A model generated the notes under the pieces. That model had not been told where the DNA came from. It was given only the letters and a program-made list of their open reading frames with translations, and did no database searches. This document shows, piece after piece, positions 14,319-21,267 of a stretch of DNA of 21,267 bases. The stretch comes from Pseudomonadota bacterium (lineage in GTDB: Bacteria > Pseudomonadota > Alphaproteobacteria > Rhizobiales > Rhizobiaceae), in contig JAEYRU010000242.1 of assembly GCA_023435335.1 (NCBI GenBank), positions 1 through 21,267 on the forward strand, written 5' to 3'. The position numbers and the translations under genes are program-made. Numbering within the stretch: the stretch's first letter is position 1; each line of letters begins with the position of its first letter.

Positions 14319-15338
14319 TCAGGCGATGCGGAAACGGTATTCCGTCGATTGCCGGTATTCCTCGCCGAGCCTCAGCACGGCCTGCGGGAAGTACGGCCGG
14401 TTGGGCGAGTCGGGCCATATCTGCGGCTCCAGGCAAATCCCGGCGTGGCGGCCGTAGCGGATGCCGCGCAGACCCGGCGCGTCGCGCGGCGGGGCGTTGC
14501 CGGCGAAGAACTGCAGGCCCGGCTCCGTGCTCCACACCTCCATTTCGACGCCCGAGCGCCCGCCCTGCAGCCAGGCGGCCTGGGCGAGCGGGCGGCGGGC
14601 GGCTGAGAGGCAGAAATTGTGGTCGTAATCGACCTCGGCTATGCCCTCGGGCGCCCGGATCGTGCGCGCCCGGCGAAAATCGAACGCGGTTCCCTCCACC
14701 GGCGCGACCACGCCTGTCGGGATGAGGGTTGCGTCGACCGGCAGGTAGGCGGCCGCTGGGATTATTAGCCGATGGCCGCGCACGTCGCCGGCACCGCCAT
14801 CGTCGAGGTTGAACCAGGAATGGTGGGCGAGGTTGCAGAGCGTCGGCCGGTCAGTTGTCGCCGACAGTTCGATCGCAAGCGTCCCGGGCGGCCGCAGCCG
14901 ATAGGTGCAGGAGATGTCCAGGTTGCCGGGAAAGCCCATCGCGCCATCGGGATCGCGCAGCGTGAGCCAGACGAAATCCGCGCCGTGTCCGGCGATCTCC
15001 CAGACCCGCCGGTCGATGCCAAGCGACCCGCCATGCAGCGCATGGCCATTGTCGTTGCCGTCCGCCTCGAAGCGCTCGCCGTCGATGATGAAACGGCCGT
15101 GGGCGATGCGGTTGGCGTAGCGCCCGACAATGGCGCCGTAGAAGATCGAGTGGGCGAGGTAGTCCTCCAGCCGCTCGAAGCCGAGGGTGAGCGGGCGGTC
15201 ATGGCCGTCGAGCCACAATTGCTGCACGGCCGCTCCCCGGCTCAGCACCGAGGCGCGCAGCCCTCCGCCGGCAATCGACACGCGATGGACGGCGATGCCT
15301 TCCGCGTCGGTGCCGAACTCCTCCACGCCCCCCGCCAT
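14319..15338 (-). CDS. galM: Aldose 1-epimerase (mutarotase)
   Basis: Galactose mutarotase family enzyme, 339 aa, interconverting alpha and beta anomers of aldoses in the cytoplasm. Motifs in order: GRYANRI (72-78), NGHALHGG with His102 (97-104), NLAHHSWFNL with His173 (169-178), DYDHNF with Asp238 (237-242), and CLEPQIWPDSPN with Glu304 (302-313). These match the two catalytic histidines, the substrate-binding Asp and the catalytic Glu of bacterial GalM. No signal peptide. The start at 15338 lies 5 nt after the stop of the gabD-like gene, so the two are probably cotranscribed and coupled. Sugar preference cannot be read from sequence. Confidence 0.95.
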   Translation of the reverse strand: MAGGVEEFGTDAEGIAVHRVSIAGGGLRASVLSRGAAVQQLWLDGHDRPLTLGFERLEDYLAHSIFYGAIVGRYANRIAHGRFIIDGERFEADGNDNGHALHGGSLGIDRRVWEIAGHGADFVWLTLRDPDGAMGFPGNLDISCTYRLRPPGTLAIELSATTDRPTLCNLAHHSWFNLDDGGAGDVRGHRLIIPAAAYLPVDATLIPTGVVAPVEGTAFDFRRARTIRAPEGIAEVDYDHNFCLSAARRPLAQAAWLQGGRSGVEMEVWSTEPGLQFFAGNAPPRDAPGLRGIRYGRHAGICLEPQIWPDSPNRPYFPQAVLRLGEEYRQSTEYRFRIA

Positions 15339-15343
15339 ATGCG

Positions 15344-16801
15344 TCAGAGCCCCAGGCCGCCGATGCAGATATACTTGGTGTCGAGGTAGTCCTCGATCCC
15401 CTGATGTCCGCCCTCGCGGCCGATGCCGCTTTCCTTGACGCCGCCGAACGGCGCTTCCGGCGTCGTGATCAGGCCCTCGTTGACGCCGACCATGCCGTAC
15501 TTCAGCCCTTCCATGACACGGAAGGCGCGGCCGAGATCGCCGGTGTAGAAGTAGCAGGCGAGGCCGTATTCGGTATCGTTGGCGAGCCGCACGCCCTCCT
15601 CTTCCGTCTCGAAACGGAAGACCGGTGCGACCGGACCGAAAATCTCCTCCTTCATGAAGCGCATCTCGGGCTTCGCGCCGGCGATGACGGTCGGCTCGAA
15701 GAAGCTGCCGCCGAGAGGATGGCGGTTGCCGCCGGTGACGATCCTGCCGCCCTTGGCGGTGGCGTCGCCGATCAGTTCCTCCACCTTCTCGACCGCACTC
15801 GCGTCGATCAGCGGCCCCTGCTGCACGCCCTCCTCAAGGCCGTCGCCGACCTTCAGCTTCTTCGAGGCGGCGGCGAGTTTCTCCACGAACTCGTCATAGA
15901 TGCCGGCCTGCGCGAAGAAACGGTTGGTGCAGACGCAGGTCTGCCCGGAATTGCGGTACTTGGCGACGATGGCGCCTTCCACGGCGCGGTCGATATCGGC
16001 GTCGTCGAAAACGAGGAAAGGCGCATTGCCGCCGAGTTCCATCGACACCTTCTTCACCGTGCCGGCCGCCTTGGCCATGAGCACTTTGCCGACCTCGGTC
16101 GAGCCGGTAAAGGTTATCTTCTTGACCAGCGGGTGGGTGGTCAGTTCGTCGCCGATCTCGCTTGCCGCACCGGTAACCACGTTGACGACGCCGGCCGGGA
16201 TGCCGACCTCCTCGGCCAGCGCGCCCCAGGCAAGGCCGGAATACGGCGTCTGCGAAGCGGGCTTCACCACAGCGGTGCAGCCCGCCGCGATCGCCGGCCC
16301 GATCTTGCGCGCGAGCATGGAGGACGGGAAGTTCCAGGGCGTGATCGCCGCAATGACGCCCACCGGCTCCCGGGTGACGAGGACGCGGCGGTCGCGCCAG
16401 GGCGACGGCACGACGTCGCCGTAGGTGCGGCGCGCTTCCTCGGCAAACCACAGCACGTAGGCGGCGGAGAAAGCCACCTCGCCCTTGGCCTCGGTCAGCG
16501 ACTTGCCCTGCTCGATGGTGAGCAGCTCGCCCAGCGCGTGCTGGTTGTCCATGATCGCATCGTGCAGCTGGCGCAACAGCTTCGAGCGCTCCAGTGCCGA
16601 CGTCTTGCGGAAGCTCTGGAACGCCTCTTCGGCAGCCTCGATGGCGCGGCGCGTCTCGGCCCGGCCACATTTGGGCACGGTGCCGATCTTCTGGCCGTTG
16701 GCCGGGTTGGTCACGTCGATCGTCGCGCCGGAATCGGCCTGCACCCACTTGCCGCCGATCAGGTTGGCTTCACGCATGAACGGGTTGGATTTCTGGAGCA
16801 T
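15344..16801 (-). CDS. gabD: NAD(P)-dependent semialdehyde dehydrogenase, GabD-like
   Basis: Aldehyde dehydrogenase superfamily, 485 aa, the length of GabD. Motifs: PWNFP (155-159), cofactor Lys180 in VVKPASQTP, FTGSTEVGK (231-239), general base Glu255 in MELGGNAPF, catalytic Cys289 in GQTCVCTNR and, near the C-terminus, APFGGVKESGIGREGG. The second Cys two residues after the catalytic one is common in succinate-semialdehyde dehydrogenases, where it can form a redox-sensing disulfide. The ATG at 16801 has GGAGG seven bases upstream. Succinate semialdehyde is the first guess, but the aldose epimerase coupled downstream makes alpha-ketoglutarate semialdehyde from a pentose or sugar-acid pathway a real alternative. 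No aminotransferase (gabT) is next to it. Confidence 0.88.
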   Translation of the reverse strand: MLQKSNPFMREANLIGGKWVQADSGATIDVTNPANGQKIGTVPKCGRAETRRAIEAAEEAFQSFRKTSALERSKLLRQLHDAIMDNQHALGELLTIEQGKSLTEAKGEVAFSAAYVLWFAEEARRTYGDVVPSPWRDRRVLVTREPVGVIAAITPWNFPSSMLARKIGPAIAAGCTAVVKPASQTPYSGLAWGALAEEVGIPAGVVNVVTGAASEIGDELTTHPLVKKITFTGSTEVGKVLMAKAAGTVKKVSMELGGNAPFLVFDDADIDRAVEGAIVAKYRNSGQTCVCTNRFFAQAGIYDEFVEKLAAASKKLKVGDGLEEGVQQGPLIDASAVEKVEELIGDATAKGGRIVTGGNRHPLGGSFFEPTVIAGAKPEMRFMKEEIFGPVAPVFRFETEEEGVRLANDTEYGLACYFYTGDLGRAFRVMEGLKYGMVGVNEGLITTPEAPFGGVKESGIGREGGHQGIEDYLDTKYICIGGLGL

Positions 16802-16890
16802 GGTGCTGCCTCCTCATGGCGCCGCGGGATGGTCGGCTGTCTAACCCGCCAGGGTGTTTGCGATCAATGGCGGGAGGGGCGAAATCTAGG

Positions 16891-17835
16891 CTAGTCGAAC
16901 ACCGCGTCAACGACCATGAGCCACGCCGCCGTGGTCAGCGCCGCCAGCAGCGTTCCGATGGTGAGCGCGTTGGACGATAGCGCCTGTCCGGTGCCAAACC
17001 GGGTGGCGAAGAGGAACGGATTGACGCCCGTGGGCATCGCCGCCCCCAGCACTGCGACCTTGGCGGCGAGCGGCGGCAGGCCAAGCAGCAGCGCCATGCC
17101 GAGCGCGACCGCCGGCATGAATACCAGCTTGATGAGCGATAGCGTCAGGCCCGGCCCGAAATTGGCGGTGATGCCGAAACGGCGCAGGCCCAGCCCCATG
17201 GAAAACAGCGCCAGCGGACCGGCGACGCCTGCGAAGGTGTCGACCATCCGCCAGCCCAGCGCCGGCATCGCGAACCCGAGGAAGCGCCAGGTCAGGCCGA
17301 GGACGATGCCGATGACGAGCGGGTTCGTCGCCAGCGCCTTGAGGAACTGCGTCATCTCGTGGCCGAGCGTGCTCTCGCCGTCCTGGTCGGCGAAGGCGAA
17401 CAGAACTACCGAGACGCCCAGCATGACCGGGAGATGCACGGCCACGATCAGGGAGAGCACCGACACGCCCGCCGCGCCGAAGATGCCCAGCATGAAGGGC
17501 AGGCCGAGCAGGACGAGGTTGGAGAAGCCGGATGCGATGCCGCCGATGATCGAGGCGCGCCGGTCACGGCCGAAGACGCGCGCGGTGACGAACTGGCCGA
17601 GTGACCAGCTTGCTGCCACCGCGACGAAGTAGGTGAGCCACAGCGACCAGGGCGAGACCGTGCCGAAATCCGAACTGACCAGAGTGCGGAACAGCAACAC
17701 CGGCAGCGCGATCGTGGTGGCGAAATCGGCAAGCGCGTCGCCGCTTTCGTCCCTGAGCAGGCCGGCGAGCCCGGCGAGATAGCCGAGCGCCACCAGACCA
17801 AAAACGAATGCAGCCGTCTCGGCGAGTGCGGACAT
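16891..17835 (-). CDS. AEC-family (auxin efflux carrier / MdcF-like) permease
   Basis: Integral inner-membrane protein, 314 aa, with about ten hydrophobic segments from residue 8 onward and the two-half layout of the AEC family. Recognisable stretches include GYLAGLAGLLRDESGDALADFATTIALPVLLFRTL at the N-terminus (in two pieces of under 20), GGIASGFSNLVLLGLPF in the middle and GAAMPTGVNPFLFATRFG near the end. Bacterial members are proposed to export or import organic acids such as malonate or malate; the substrate here is unknown. The ATG at 17835 has AGAGG eight bases upstream. It lies 89 nt upstream-facing into gabD's start region on the same strand and diverges from the phosphatase-like gene at 17982. 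Confidence 0.88.
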   Translation of the reverse strand: MSALAETAAFVFGLVALGYLAGLAGLLRDESGDALADFATTIALPVLLFRTLVSSDFGTVSPWSLWLTYFVAVAASWSLGQFVTARVFGRDRRASIIGGIASGFSNLVLLGLPFMLGIFGAAGVSVLSLIVAVHLPVMLGVSVVLFAFADQDGESTLGHEMTQFLKALATNPLVIGIVLGLTWRFLGFAMPALGWRMVDTFAGVAGPLALFSMGLGLRRFGITANFGPGLTLSLIKLVFMPAVALGMALLLGLPPLAAKVAVLGAAMPTGVNPFLFATRFGTGQALSSNALTIGTLLAALTTAAWLMVVDAVFD

Positions 17836-17981
17836 CGCGGCAGCCTCTATGGTATGCGCCCTCTCCCCGCAAGGACCGGGAGAAGGAGGCCCCGATCGCC
17901 CGCCCGGGGGGCCGCGGCGAAACCGGCGATTGCCTTTGTGCCGCGTTTGCCGTCCCTATATGTGTGCCACAGGGAGATCAC

Positions 17982-18536
17982 ATGCTGCGTTTCATTGCCG
18001 TCCTGCTCGCCGCGCTGTTCACCACGCAGGCCCACGCCACCGAAGCGGGCTGGGCGCTGTTGCGCGAAGGCGGCCATGTCGTCCTGCTGCGCCATGCCAA
18101 CGCGCCGGGCGCCATGGAATCCGCCCATTTCGACCTCGCCAACTGCGCCACGCAGCGCAACCTGTCCGACCGCGGGCGCCAGCAGGCGCGTCGCATCGGC
18201 GCGCTGTTCGCCGCGCGCGCCGCACCCGTCGACAAGGTGTTGGCCAGCAGCTACTGCCGGACGCGCGACACGGCGGTGCTCGCCTTCGGCGCGTCCCTGG
18301 TGGAAACCTACGAACCGCTTGACCTGCTCCCAGGCGACGAAGAGGGGAATGCAGAGAAGGCGGCCGAGATCACCCGGTTCATCCTCGACTATACGGAGGC
18401 CGCCAACCTCGTCATGGTCGTTAACGAGGATGTGATTGACCGTCTCGTAGGTGTCCAGACACGCGAGGGCGAGGCGATCATCGTCGGCCATGACGGCGAA
18501 AACCTGCGCGTCGCGGCGCGCATCCGGTTCAATTGA
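17982..18536 (+). CDS. Exported histidine-phosphatase-fold protein lacking the second catalytic His
   Basis: RHG (phosphoglycerate mutase-like) superfamily protein, 184 aa, with a signal peptide (1-19, ending AHA-TEA), so probably periplasmic. The nucleophile motif LLRHANAPG (35-43, His38) and the supporting arginine in SSYCRTRDTA (89-98) are present, as is NLSDRGRQQARRIG (60-73). The second conserved His, normally in a hydrophobic-THxxxI segment before a Gly, is replaced: the segment reads NLVMVVNEDVIDRLVG with Asn148 at that place. The ATG at 17982 has AGGGAG five bases upstream; the earlier open frame has no support. It may be a weak or non-enzymatic member. It converges with the transpeptidase gene. 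Confidence 0.85.
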   Translation: MLRFIAVLLAALFTTQAHATEAGWALLREGGHVVLLRHANAPGAMESAHFDLANCATQRNLSDRGRQQARRIGALFAARAAPVDKVLASSYCRTRDTAVLAFGASLVETYEPLDLLPGDEEGNAEKAAEITRFILDYTEAANLVMVVNEDVIDRLVGVQTREGEAIIVGHDGENLRVAARIRFN

Positions 18537-18557
18537 GGACTTACACGGCCTGTGAAC

Positions 18558-18574
18558 CTACCCTTCACGGGTAG
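18558..18574. terminator. Short hairpin between convergent genes, possible weak terminator
   Basis: CTACCC-ttcac-GGGTAG forms a perfect 6-bp stem with a 5-nt loop at the meeting point of the convergent phosphatase-like and transpeptidase genes, and overlaps the transpeptidase stop codon. No T-run follows on either strand, so intrinsic termination is doubtful. Confidence 0.25.
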
Positions 18575-19049
18575 CGCGGCGAAGCCCTTCTGTTTCGACG
18601 CTCAGCGGCTCCGCGGTTTCATGTACGACCACCACTCGCGTATTGCCGGCTCCGATCTCGCGCACCAGTTCGTAGAAGATCTTCGCATTCGCCGTGTCGA
18701 GCCGCACGCATCCGTGCGAAGCGGGCGTTCCCAGCCGACTGACCGCAGTGGTGCCGTGGATCGCGTACCCGCCATGATAGAAGACTGAATAAGGCATCGG
18801 CGACATGTCGTATTTGCGGGAATACCACATCTTGTGAATGCGTTTCGGTCGCCATGTGCCGGCCGGCGTGATGTAGCCGCGGCGCGCGGTGGACACACGC
18901 CAGGTGTAGAGCACCTTGCCGTGGCGGATGACCTGCATGGTCTGCGCGGGGACGTCGATCCTGGCGACGAGCGGTCCGGTATTGGCCGCAGCGGACACTG
19001 CGAACGTGGAACCGAGCAACGCCGCGGCGAGAAAAAACGCCGATCTCAT
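18558..19049 (-). CDS. L,D-transpeptidase (YkuD domain), exported
   Basis: Cell-wall enzyme of the YkuD family, 163 aa from the ATG at 19049, with a signal peptide (MRSAFFLAAALLGSTFAVSA then AANTG). The catalytic motif is complete: IHGTTAVSRLGTPASHGCVRL, with His98, His112 and nucleophile Cys114. Earlier blocks IDVPAQTMQVIRHG and TPAGTWRPKRIHKMWYS also fit the family. Such enzymes make 3-3 crosslinks in peptidoglycan or attach outer-membrane proteins to it. Earlier in-frame starts (ATG at 19064, TTG at 19070) would only lengthen the N-terminus. It is one of many small L,D-transpeptidases typical of Hyphomicrobiales and has no operon partner. The 205 bp between it and the divergent gene at 19255 hold no regulatory signal I can name. 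Confidence 0.93.
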   Translation of the reverse strand: MRSAFFLAAALLGSTFAVSAAANTGPLVARIDVPAQTMQVIRHGKVLYTWRVSTARRGYITPAGTWRPKRIHKMWYSRKYDMSPMPYSVFYHGGYAIHGTTAVSRLGTPASHGCVRLDTANAKIFYELVREIGAGNTRVVVVHETAEPLSVETEGLRRATREG

Positions 19050-19254
19050 TATCCAGACCCCCATTGCCAAACTGGTCCCACGCTATGGCCACAATCCTGA
19101 ACACGCAATGAATCCGCGGTGCTCGGATACGGCAGAGGTCCGCCGTTCACACTGATTTGAACGGCTTCTGGCGCAAACACATCGGATTGGCTGGCATTGG
19201 CGGCGCTCTCGCTGTCGCTTGCATTGCGGTGCGCCGCGTTGCTTGTATGGAGCA

Positions 19255-20532
19255 ATGAACGAACGACTCGCCCGCGCAGTCGAGGACCGTACCGACGATC
19301 TCGTCGCGCTCACCTCGGACCTCATCCGCTTTCCGACAGTGAACCCGCCAGGCAAGGGTTACACGCCCTGCGCGGAGTTCATCGCGGCCCGGCTGAAGAA
19401 GCGCGGTTTCCAGACCTGGCTCATCAGGGGCGAAGGAGCGCCCGGCGATTCCGACCGATATCCGCGCACCAACGTGGTCGCCCGCATCGAAGGCCGTTCG
19501 CCGGGGCCGACGGTGCATTTCAACTCGCATATCGACGTCGTCGAAGCCGGCGAAGGCTGGACCGTCGATCCATATGCCGGAACCGTCAAGGATGGCCGCG
19601 TTTATGGTCGCGGCGCATGCGACATGAAGGGCGGGCTTGCCGCCTCGATCATCGCGGCCGAGGCCTTCATGGCCGTCCATCCGGACTTCCCCGGAGCGAT
19701 CGAGATTTCGGGAACCGCCGACGAGGAGTCCGGCGGCTTCGGCGGCGTCGCCTATCTTGCGAAAAAAGGCTTCTTCTCCAAGCCGCGCGTCGACCACGTC
19801 ATCATCCCCGAGCCGCTGAACAAGGATCGCATCTGCCTCGGCCATCGCGGCGTCTGGTGGGCGGAGATCGAGACCAAGGGGTCGATCGCCCACGGCTCGA
19901 TGCCGTTCCTCGGGGATTCTGCGATCCGCCACATGGGGGCCGTGCTGGCAGCCTTCGAGGCCGAGCTGTTCCCGGCGCTCGAGCGCAAGCAGACGCGGAT
20001 GCCGGTCGTTCCCGAAGGCGCGCGTCGCTCTACCCTGAACCTCAACTCCGTGCATGGCGGCCAGACCGAGGATTTCTTTCCCGGCCTGCCGGCGCCCAAC
20101 GTCGCCGACTCCGCCCGACTGGTCATCGACCGCCGTTTCCTCATTGAGGAAGACATCTCCGAGGTGAAGGGCGAGGTCGTGTCGATCCTCGAGCGGTTGA
20201 AGACCGACCGGCCGAAATTCGACTATGCGATCCGCGACCTGATGGAAGTACTGCCGCTGATGACCGAGCGTGACGCGCCGGTGCCGCGCGCGCTCGCCGA
20301 GGGCATACGCTCGGTGTTCGGGAAGGAACCCGACTATGTGATCTCGCCCGGCACCTACGACCAGAAGCACATCGCGCGCATCGGCCATCTGCACGATTGC
20401 GTGGCCTACGGTCCGGGCATCCTCGACCTCGCCCACCGTCCGGACGAATGGGTGGGCATCGCGGACATGGTCGAATCGGCCAAGGTGATGGCCGTCGGCC
20501 TCGACGTGCTGCTGCGCGGCGCCAAAGGCTGA
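19255..20532 (+). CDS. M20 family deacetylase/desuccinylase (ArgE/DapE-type)
   Basis: Cytoplasmic zinc hydrolase of the M20/ArgE-DapE-ACY1 family, 425 aa. The metal-site motifs are all present: FNSHIDVV with His92 and Asp94, YGRGACDMKGG with Asp123, and GTADEESGG with Glu157 and Glu158 as general base and ligand; a later YDQKH near residue 370 supplies the last histidine. The dimerisation domain interrupts the catalytic domain in the middle third. Substrate is not fixed by sequence: N-acetylornithine, N-succinyl-diaminopimelate or another N-acyl amino acid are all possible, and the sequence looks like the broadly annotated ArgE/DapE paralogues rather than a housekeeping copy. The ATG at 19255 has GGAG only 2 nt upstream, unusually close. 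It converges on the OsmC gene with a 9-nt gap. Confidence 0.9.
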   Translation: MNERLARAVEDRTDDLVALTSDLIRFPTVNPPGKGYTPCAEFIAARLKKRGFQTWLIRGEGAPGDSDRYPRTNVVARIEGRSPGPTVHFNSHIDVVEAGEGWTVDPYAGTVKDGRVYGRGACDMKGGLAASIIAAEAFMAVHPDFPGAIEISGTADEESGGFGGVAYLAKKGFFSKPRVDHVIIPEPLNKDRICLGHRGVWWAEIETKGSIAHGSMPFLGDSAIRHMGAVLAAFEAELFPALERKQTRMPVVPEGARRSTLNLNSVHGGQTEDFFPGLPAPNVADSARLVIDRRFLIEEDISEVKGEVVSILERLKTDRPKFDYAIRDLMEVLPLMTERDAPVPRALAEGIRSVFGKEPDYVISPGTYDQKHIARIGHLHDCVAYGPGILDLAHRPDEWVGIADMVESAKVMAVGLDVLLRGAKG

Positions 20533-20541
20533 GCGCCGCGA

Positions 20542-21051
20542 CTAGATCCGCGAAGCAGCCACCGTCAGCTCCGGCCGCGAATTCAGTGTCTGGAACACGA
20601 CGCAGTAACGCTCGGTGAGCTTGAGCAGGGTGTCGATGCGGTCCTGCGGTTCGTCGGTGCCCAGTTCGAAGGCGAGACGAATCGCGGCGAAGCCGACGGG
20701 CGCGGCCTTGTCGACGCCCAGTGTGCCGCGAAAGTCGAGATCGCCCTCGGCCTGCACCGTCGCGCCGTCCAGCCGGAATTCCAGCGCCGTCGCAACCGCC
20801 TTGAGCGTCACGCCGGCGCAGGCGACCAGTGCCTCCAGCAGCATGTCGCCCGAACACAATTCAAGCCCGCTGCCCCCGGTGGCCGGGTGCAGGCCGGCAA
20901 CGGCGAGCGCTCTCCCCGTCTCCACCTTGCAGGCTATCGAGGCATCGTCGATCGAACCGCGCGCCCGCAGCGTGATGACTGCGCTTTCAGGCCGGTCCTT
21001 GTATTTCTCCTTGATCGGAGCCTGGATGGCTTTCAGTTCCGCTGCATCCAT
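20542..21051 (-). CDS. OsmC/Ohr family peroxiredoxin-like protein
   Basis: OsmC-fold protein, 169 aa, likely a cytoplasmic thiol peroxidase for organic hydroperoxides. The two family cysteines are present: Cys78 in LEALVACAGVT (peroxidatic) and Cys150 in LTERYCVVFQTL (resolving); a further Cys66 sits in GLELCSGDM. The middle strand region EFRLDGATVQAEGDLDFRG matches the family. The length is slightly above the 135-150 aa of OsmC/Ohr because of an N-terminal extension (MDAAELKAIQAPIKEKYKDR) seen in the YhfA/OsmC-like branch. The ATG at 21051 has GGGAGG upstream. Substrate and inducer are unknown. Confidence 0.9.
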   Translation of the reverse strand: MDAAELKAIQAPIKEKYKDRPESAVITLRARGSIDDASIACKVETGRALAVAGLHPATGGSGLELCSGDMLLEALVACAGVTLKAVATALEFRLDGATVQAEGDLDFRGTLGVDKAAPVGFAAIRLAFELGTDEPQDRIDTLLKLTERYCVVFQTLNSRPELTVAASRI

Positions 21052-21132
21052 TGCCGCCTACCTCCCGCTGTTGTCGCCTGCTCCACCATAGCGGGCCAAT
21101 TGCGGAAATCAGAACCGTGCGGACGGCCTGAG

Positions 21133-21158
21133 ATCGCGTTAGAAATCACAAACGCGAT
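21133..21158. promoter_or_regulatory. Perfect 8-bp inverted repeat upstream of the last gene
   Basis: ATCGCGTT and AACGCGAT form a perfect inverted repeat with a 10-nt centre (agaaatcaca), in the 170-bp space between the divergent OsmC gene and the gene starting at 21222. No T-run follows, so an operator is more likely than a terminator. Which regulator might bind it is unknown. Confidence 0.4.
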
Positions 21159-21184
21159 TTACTCGCGCGGGGTTTGGGGCTTTG

Positions 21185-21207
21185 ATGCATGCGGGATCAA
21201 TGCATGC
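21185..21207. repeat. Two copies of ATGCATGC, 15 bp apart
   Basis: ATGCATGC occurs at 21185-21192 and 21200-21207, start-to-start distance 15 bp, directly upstream of the ribosome binding site of the gene at 21222. Each copy contains self-complementary ATGCAT and GCATGC, so they could serve as tandem protein sites or pair in the leader RNA. No function is shown. Confidence 0.35.
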
Positions 21208-21221
21208 CTGGAGCACGGACG

Positions 21222-21267
21222 ATGAAAATGCTGAAGACTCTCATGCTGGCCGGCGCGCTGGCGCTGG
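21222..21267 (+). CDS. Exported protein, only the first 15 codons present
   Basis: An ATG at 21222, with GGAG eight bases upstream, opens a frame reading MKMLKTLMLAGALAL to the window edge, which looks like the start of a Sec signal peptide. The rest lies outside the window, so no product can be named. Confidence 0.6.
   Translation, partial: MKMLKTLMLAGALAL

Noticed and set aside
15404..16894. A 496-codon open frame on the + strand
   Set aside because: It mirrors the GabD-like gene in antisense, with low-complexity composition and no recognisable family.
19147..20436. A 429-codon open frame on the - strand
   Set aside because: It lies antisense to the M20 hydrolase, whose zinc motifs are complete; no homology is visible in the antisense product.
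1..21267. Mobile elements, CRISPR arrays, tRNA or rRNA genes, phage or toxin-antitoxin genes
   Set aside because: I saw no transposase or integrase motifs, no regularly spaced repeats, no tRNA-like cloverleaf and no abrupt composition change; the window reads as ordinary chromosomal or chromid DNA.

Overview
The window is high-GC DNA (roughly two thirds G+C by eye) from an alphaproteobacterium. The gene set points to the Hyphomicrobiales (rhizobia-like, possibly a Mesorhizobium/Phyllobacteriaceae relative): a hemP-hmuSTU cluster, an HmuQ-type heme oxygenase, a RirA-type iron-responsive element, putA divergent from an Lrp-type putR, and an HmrR-type copper promoter. The taxonomic call is inference from gene content only. 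I found no rRNA or tRNA genes, insertion sequences, phage genes or CRISPR arrays, and no stretch over 300 bp without a gene.

Region 1 (1-8320) is a nearly complete haem-uptake locus, divergent from a 212-bp control region. Leftward run hemP, hmuS (cytoplasmic haem carrier/degradation), hmuT (periplasmic haem-binding protein) and hmuU (permease, cut by the window edge; the ATPase hmuV is expected beyond it). Rightward run an outer-membrane TonB-dependent haem receptor, a small four-cysteine exported protein of unknown function, exbB, two different exbD genes, tonB and an IsdG-type haem monooxygenase. The locus therefore carries outer-membrane import, its own energising complex, periplasmic capture, inner-membrane transport and haem cleavage. 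The second ExbD has Asn where the essential membrane Asp normally sits.

Region 2 (8365-12562) is proline catabolism: a bifunctional PutA lacking the N-terminal DNA-binding domain, divergent from an Lrp/AsnC regulator, with an AT-rich intergenic region holding promoter-like boxes and small palindromes.

Region 3 (12571-14279) is a two-gene leftward operon: a membrane-anchored FixH/YtkA-like protein and a di-haem cytochrome c peroxidase/MauG-family lipoprotein. It is preceded by a close match to a CueR/HmrR (MerR-family) copper-responsive promoter, with a 19-bp spacer and a perfect 9+1+9 palindrome. This is the most striking regulatory signal in the window.

Region 4 (14319-21267) is mixed metabolism and envelope genes: a gabD-like semialdehyde dehydrogenase coupled to an aldose 1-epimerase, an AEC-family permease, an exported RHG-type phosphatase relative that has lost its second catalytic His, an L,D-transpeptidase, an M20 deacetylase/desuccinylase, an OsmC-type peroxidase, and the first codons of an exported protein at the right edge.
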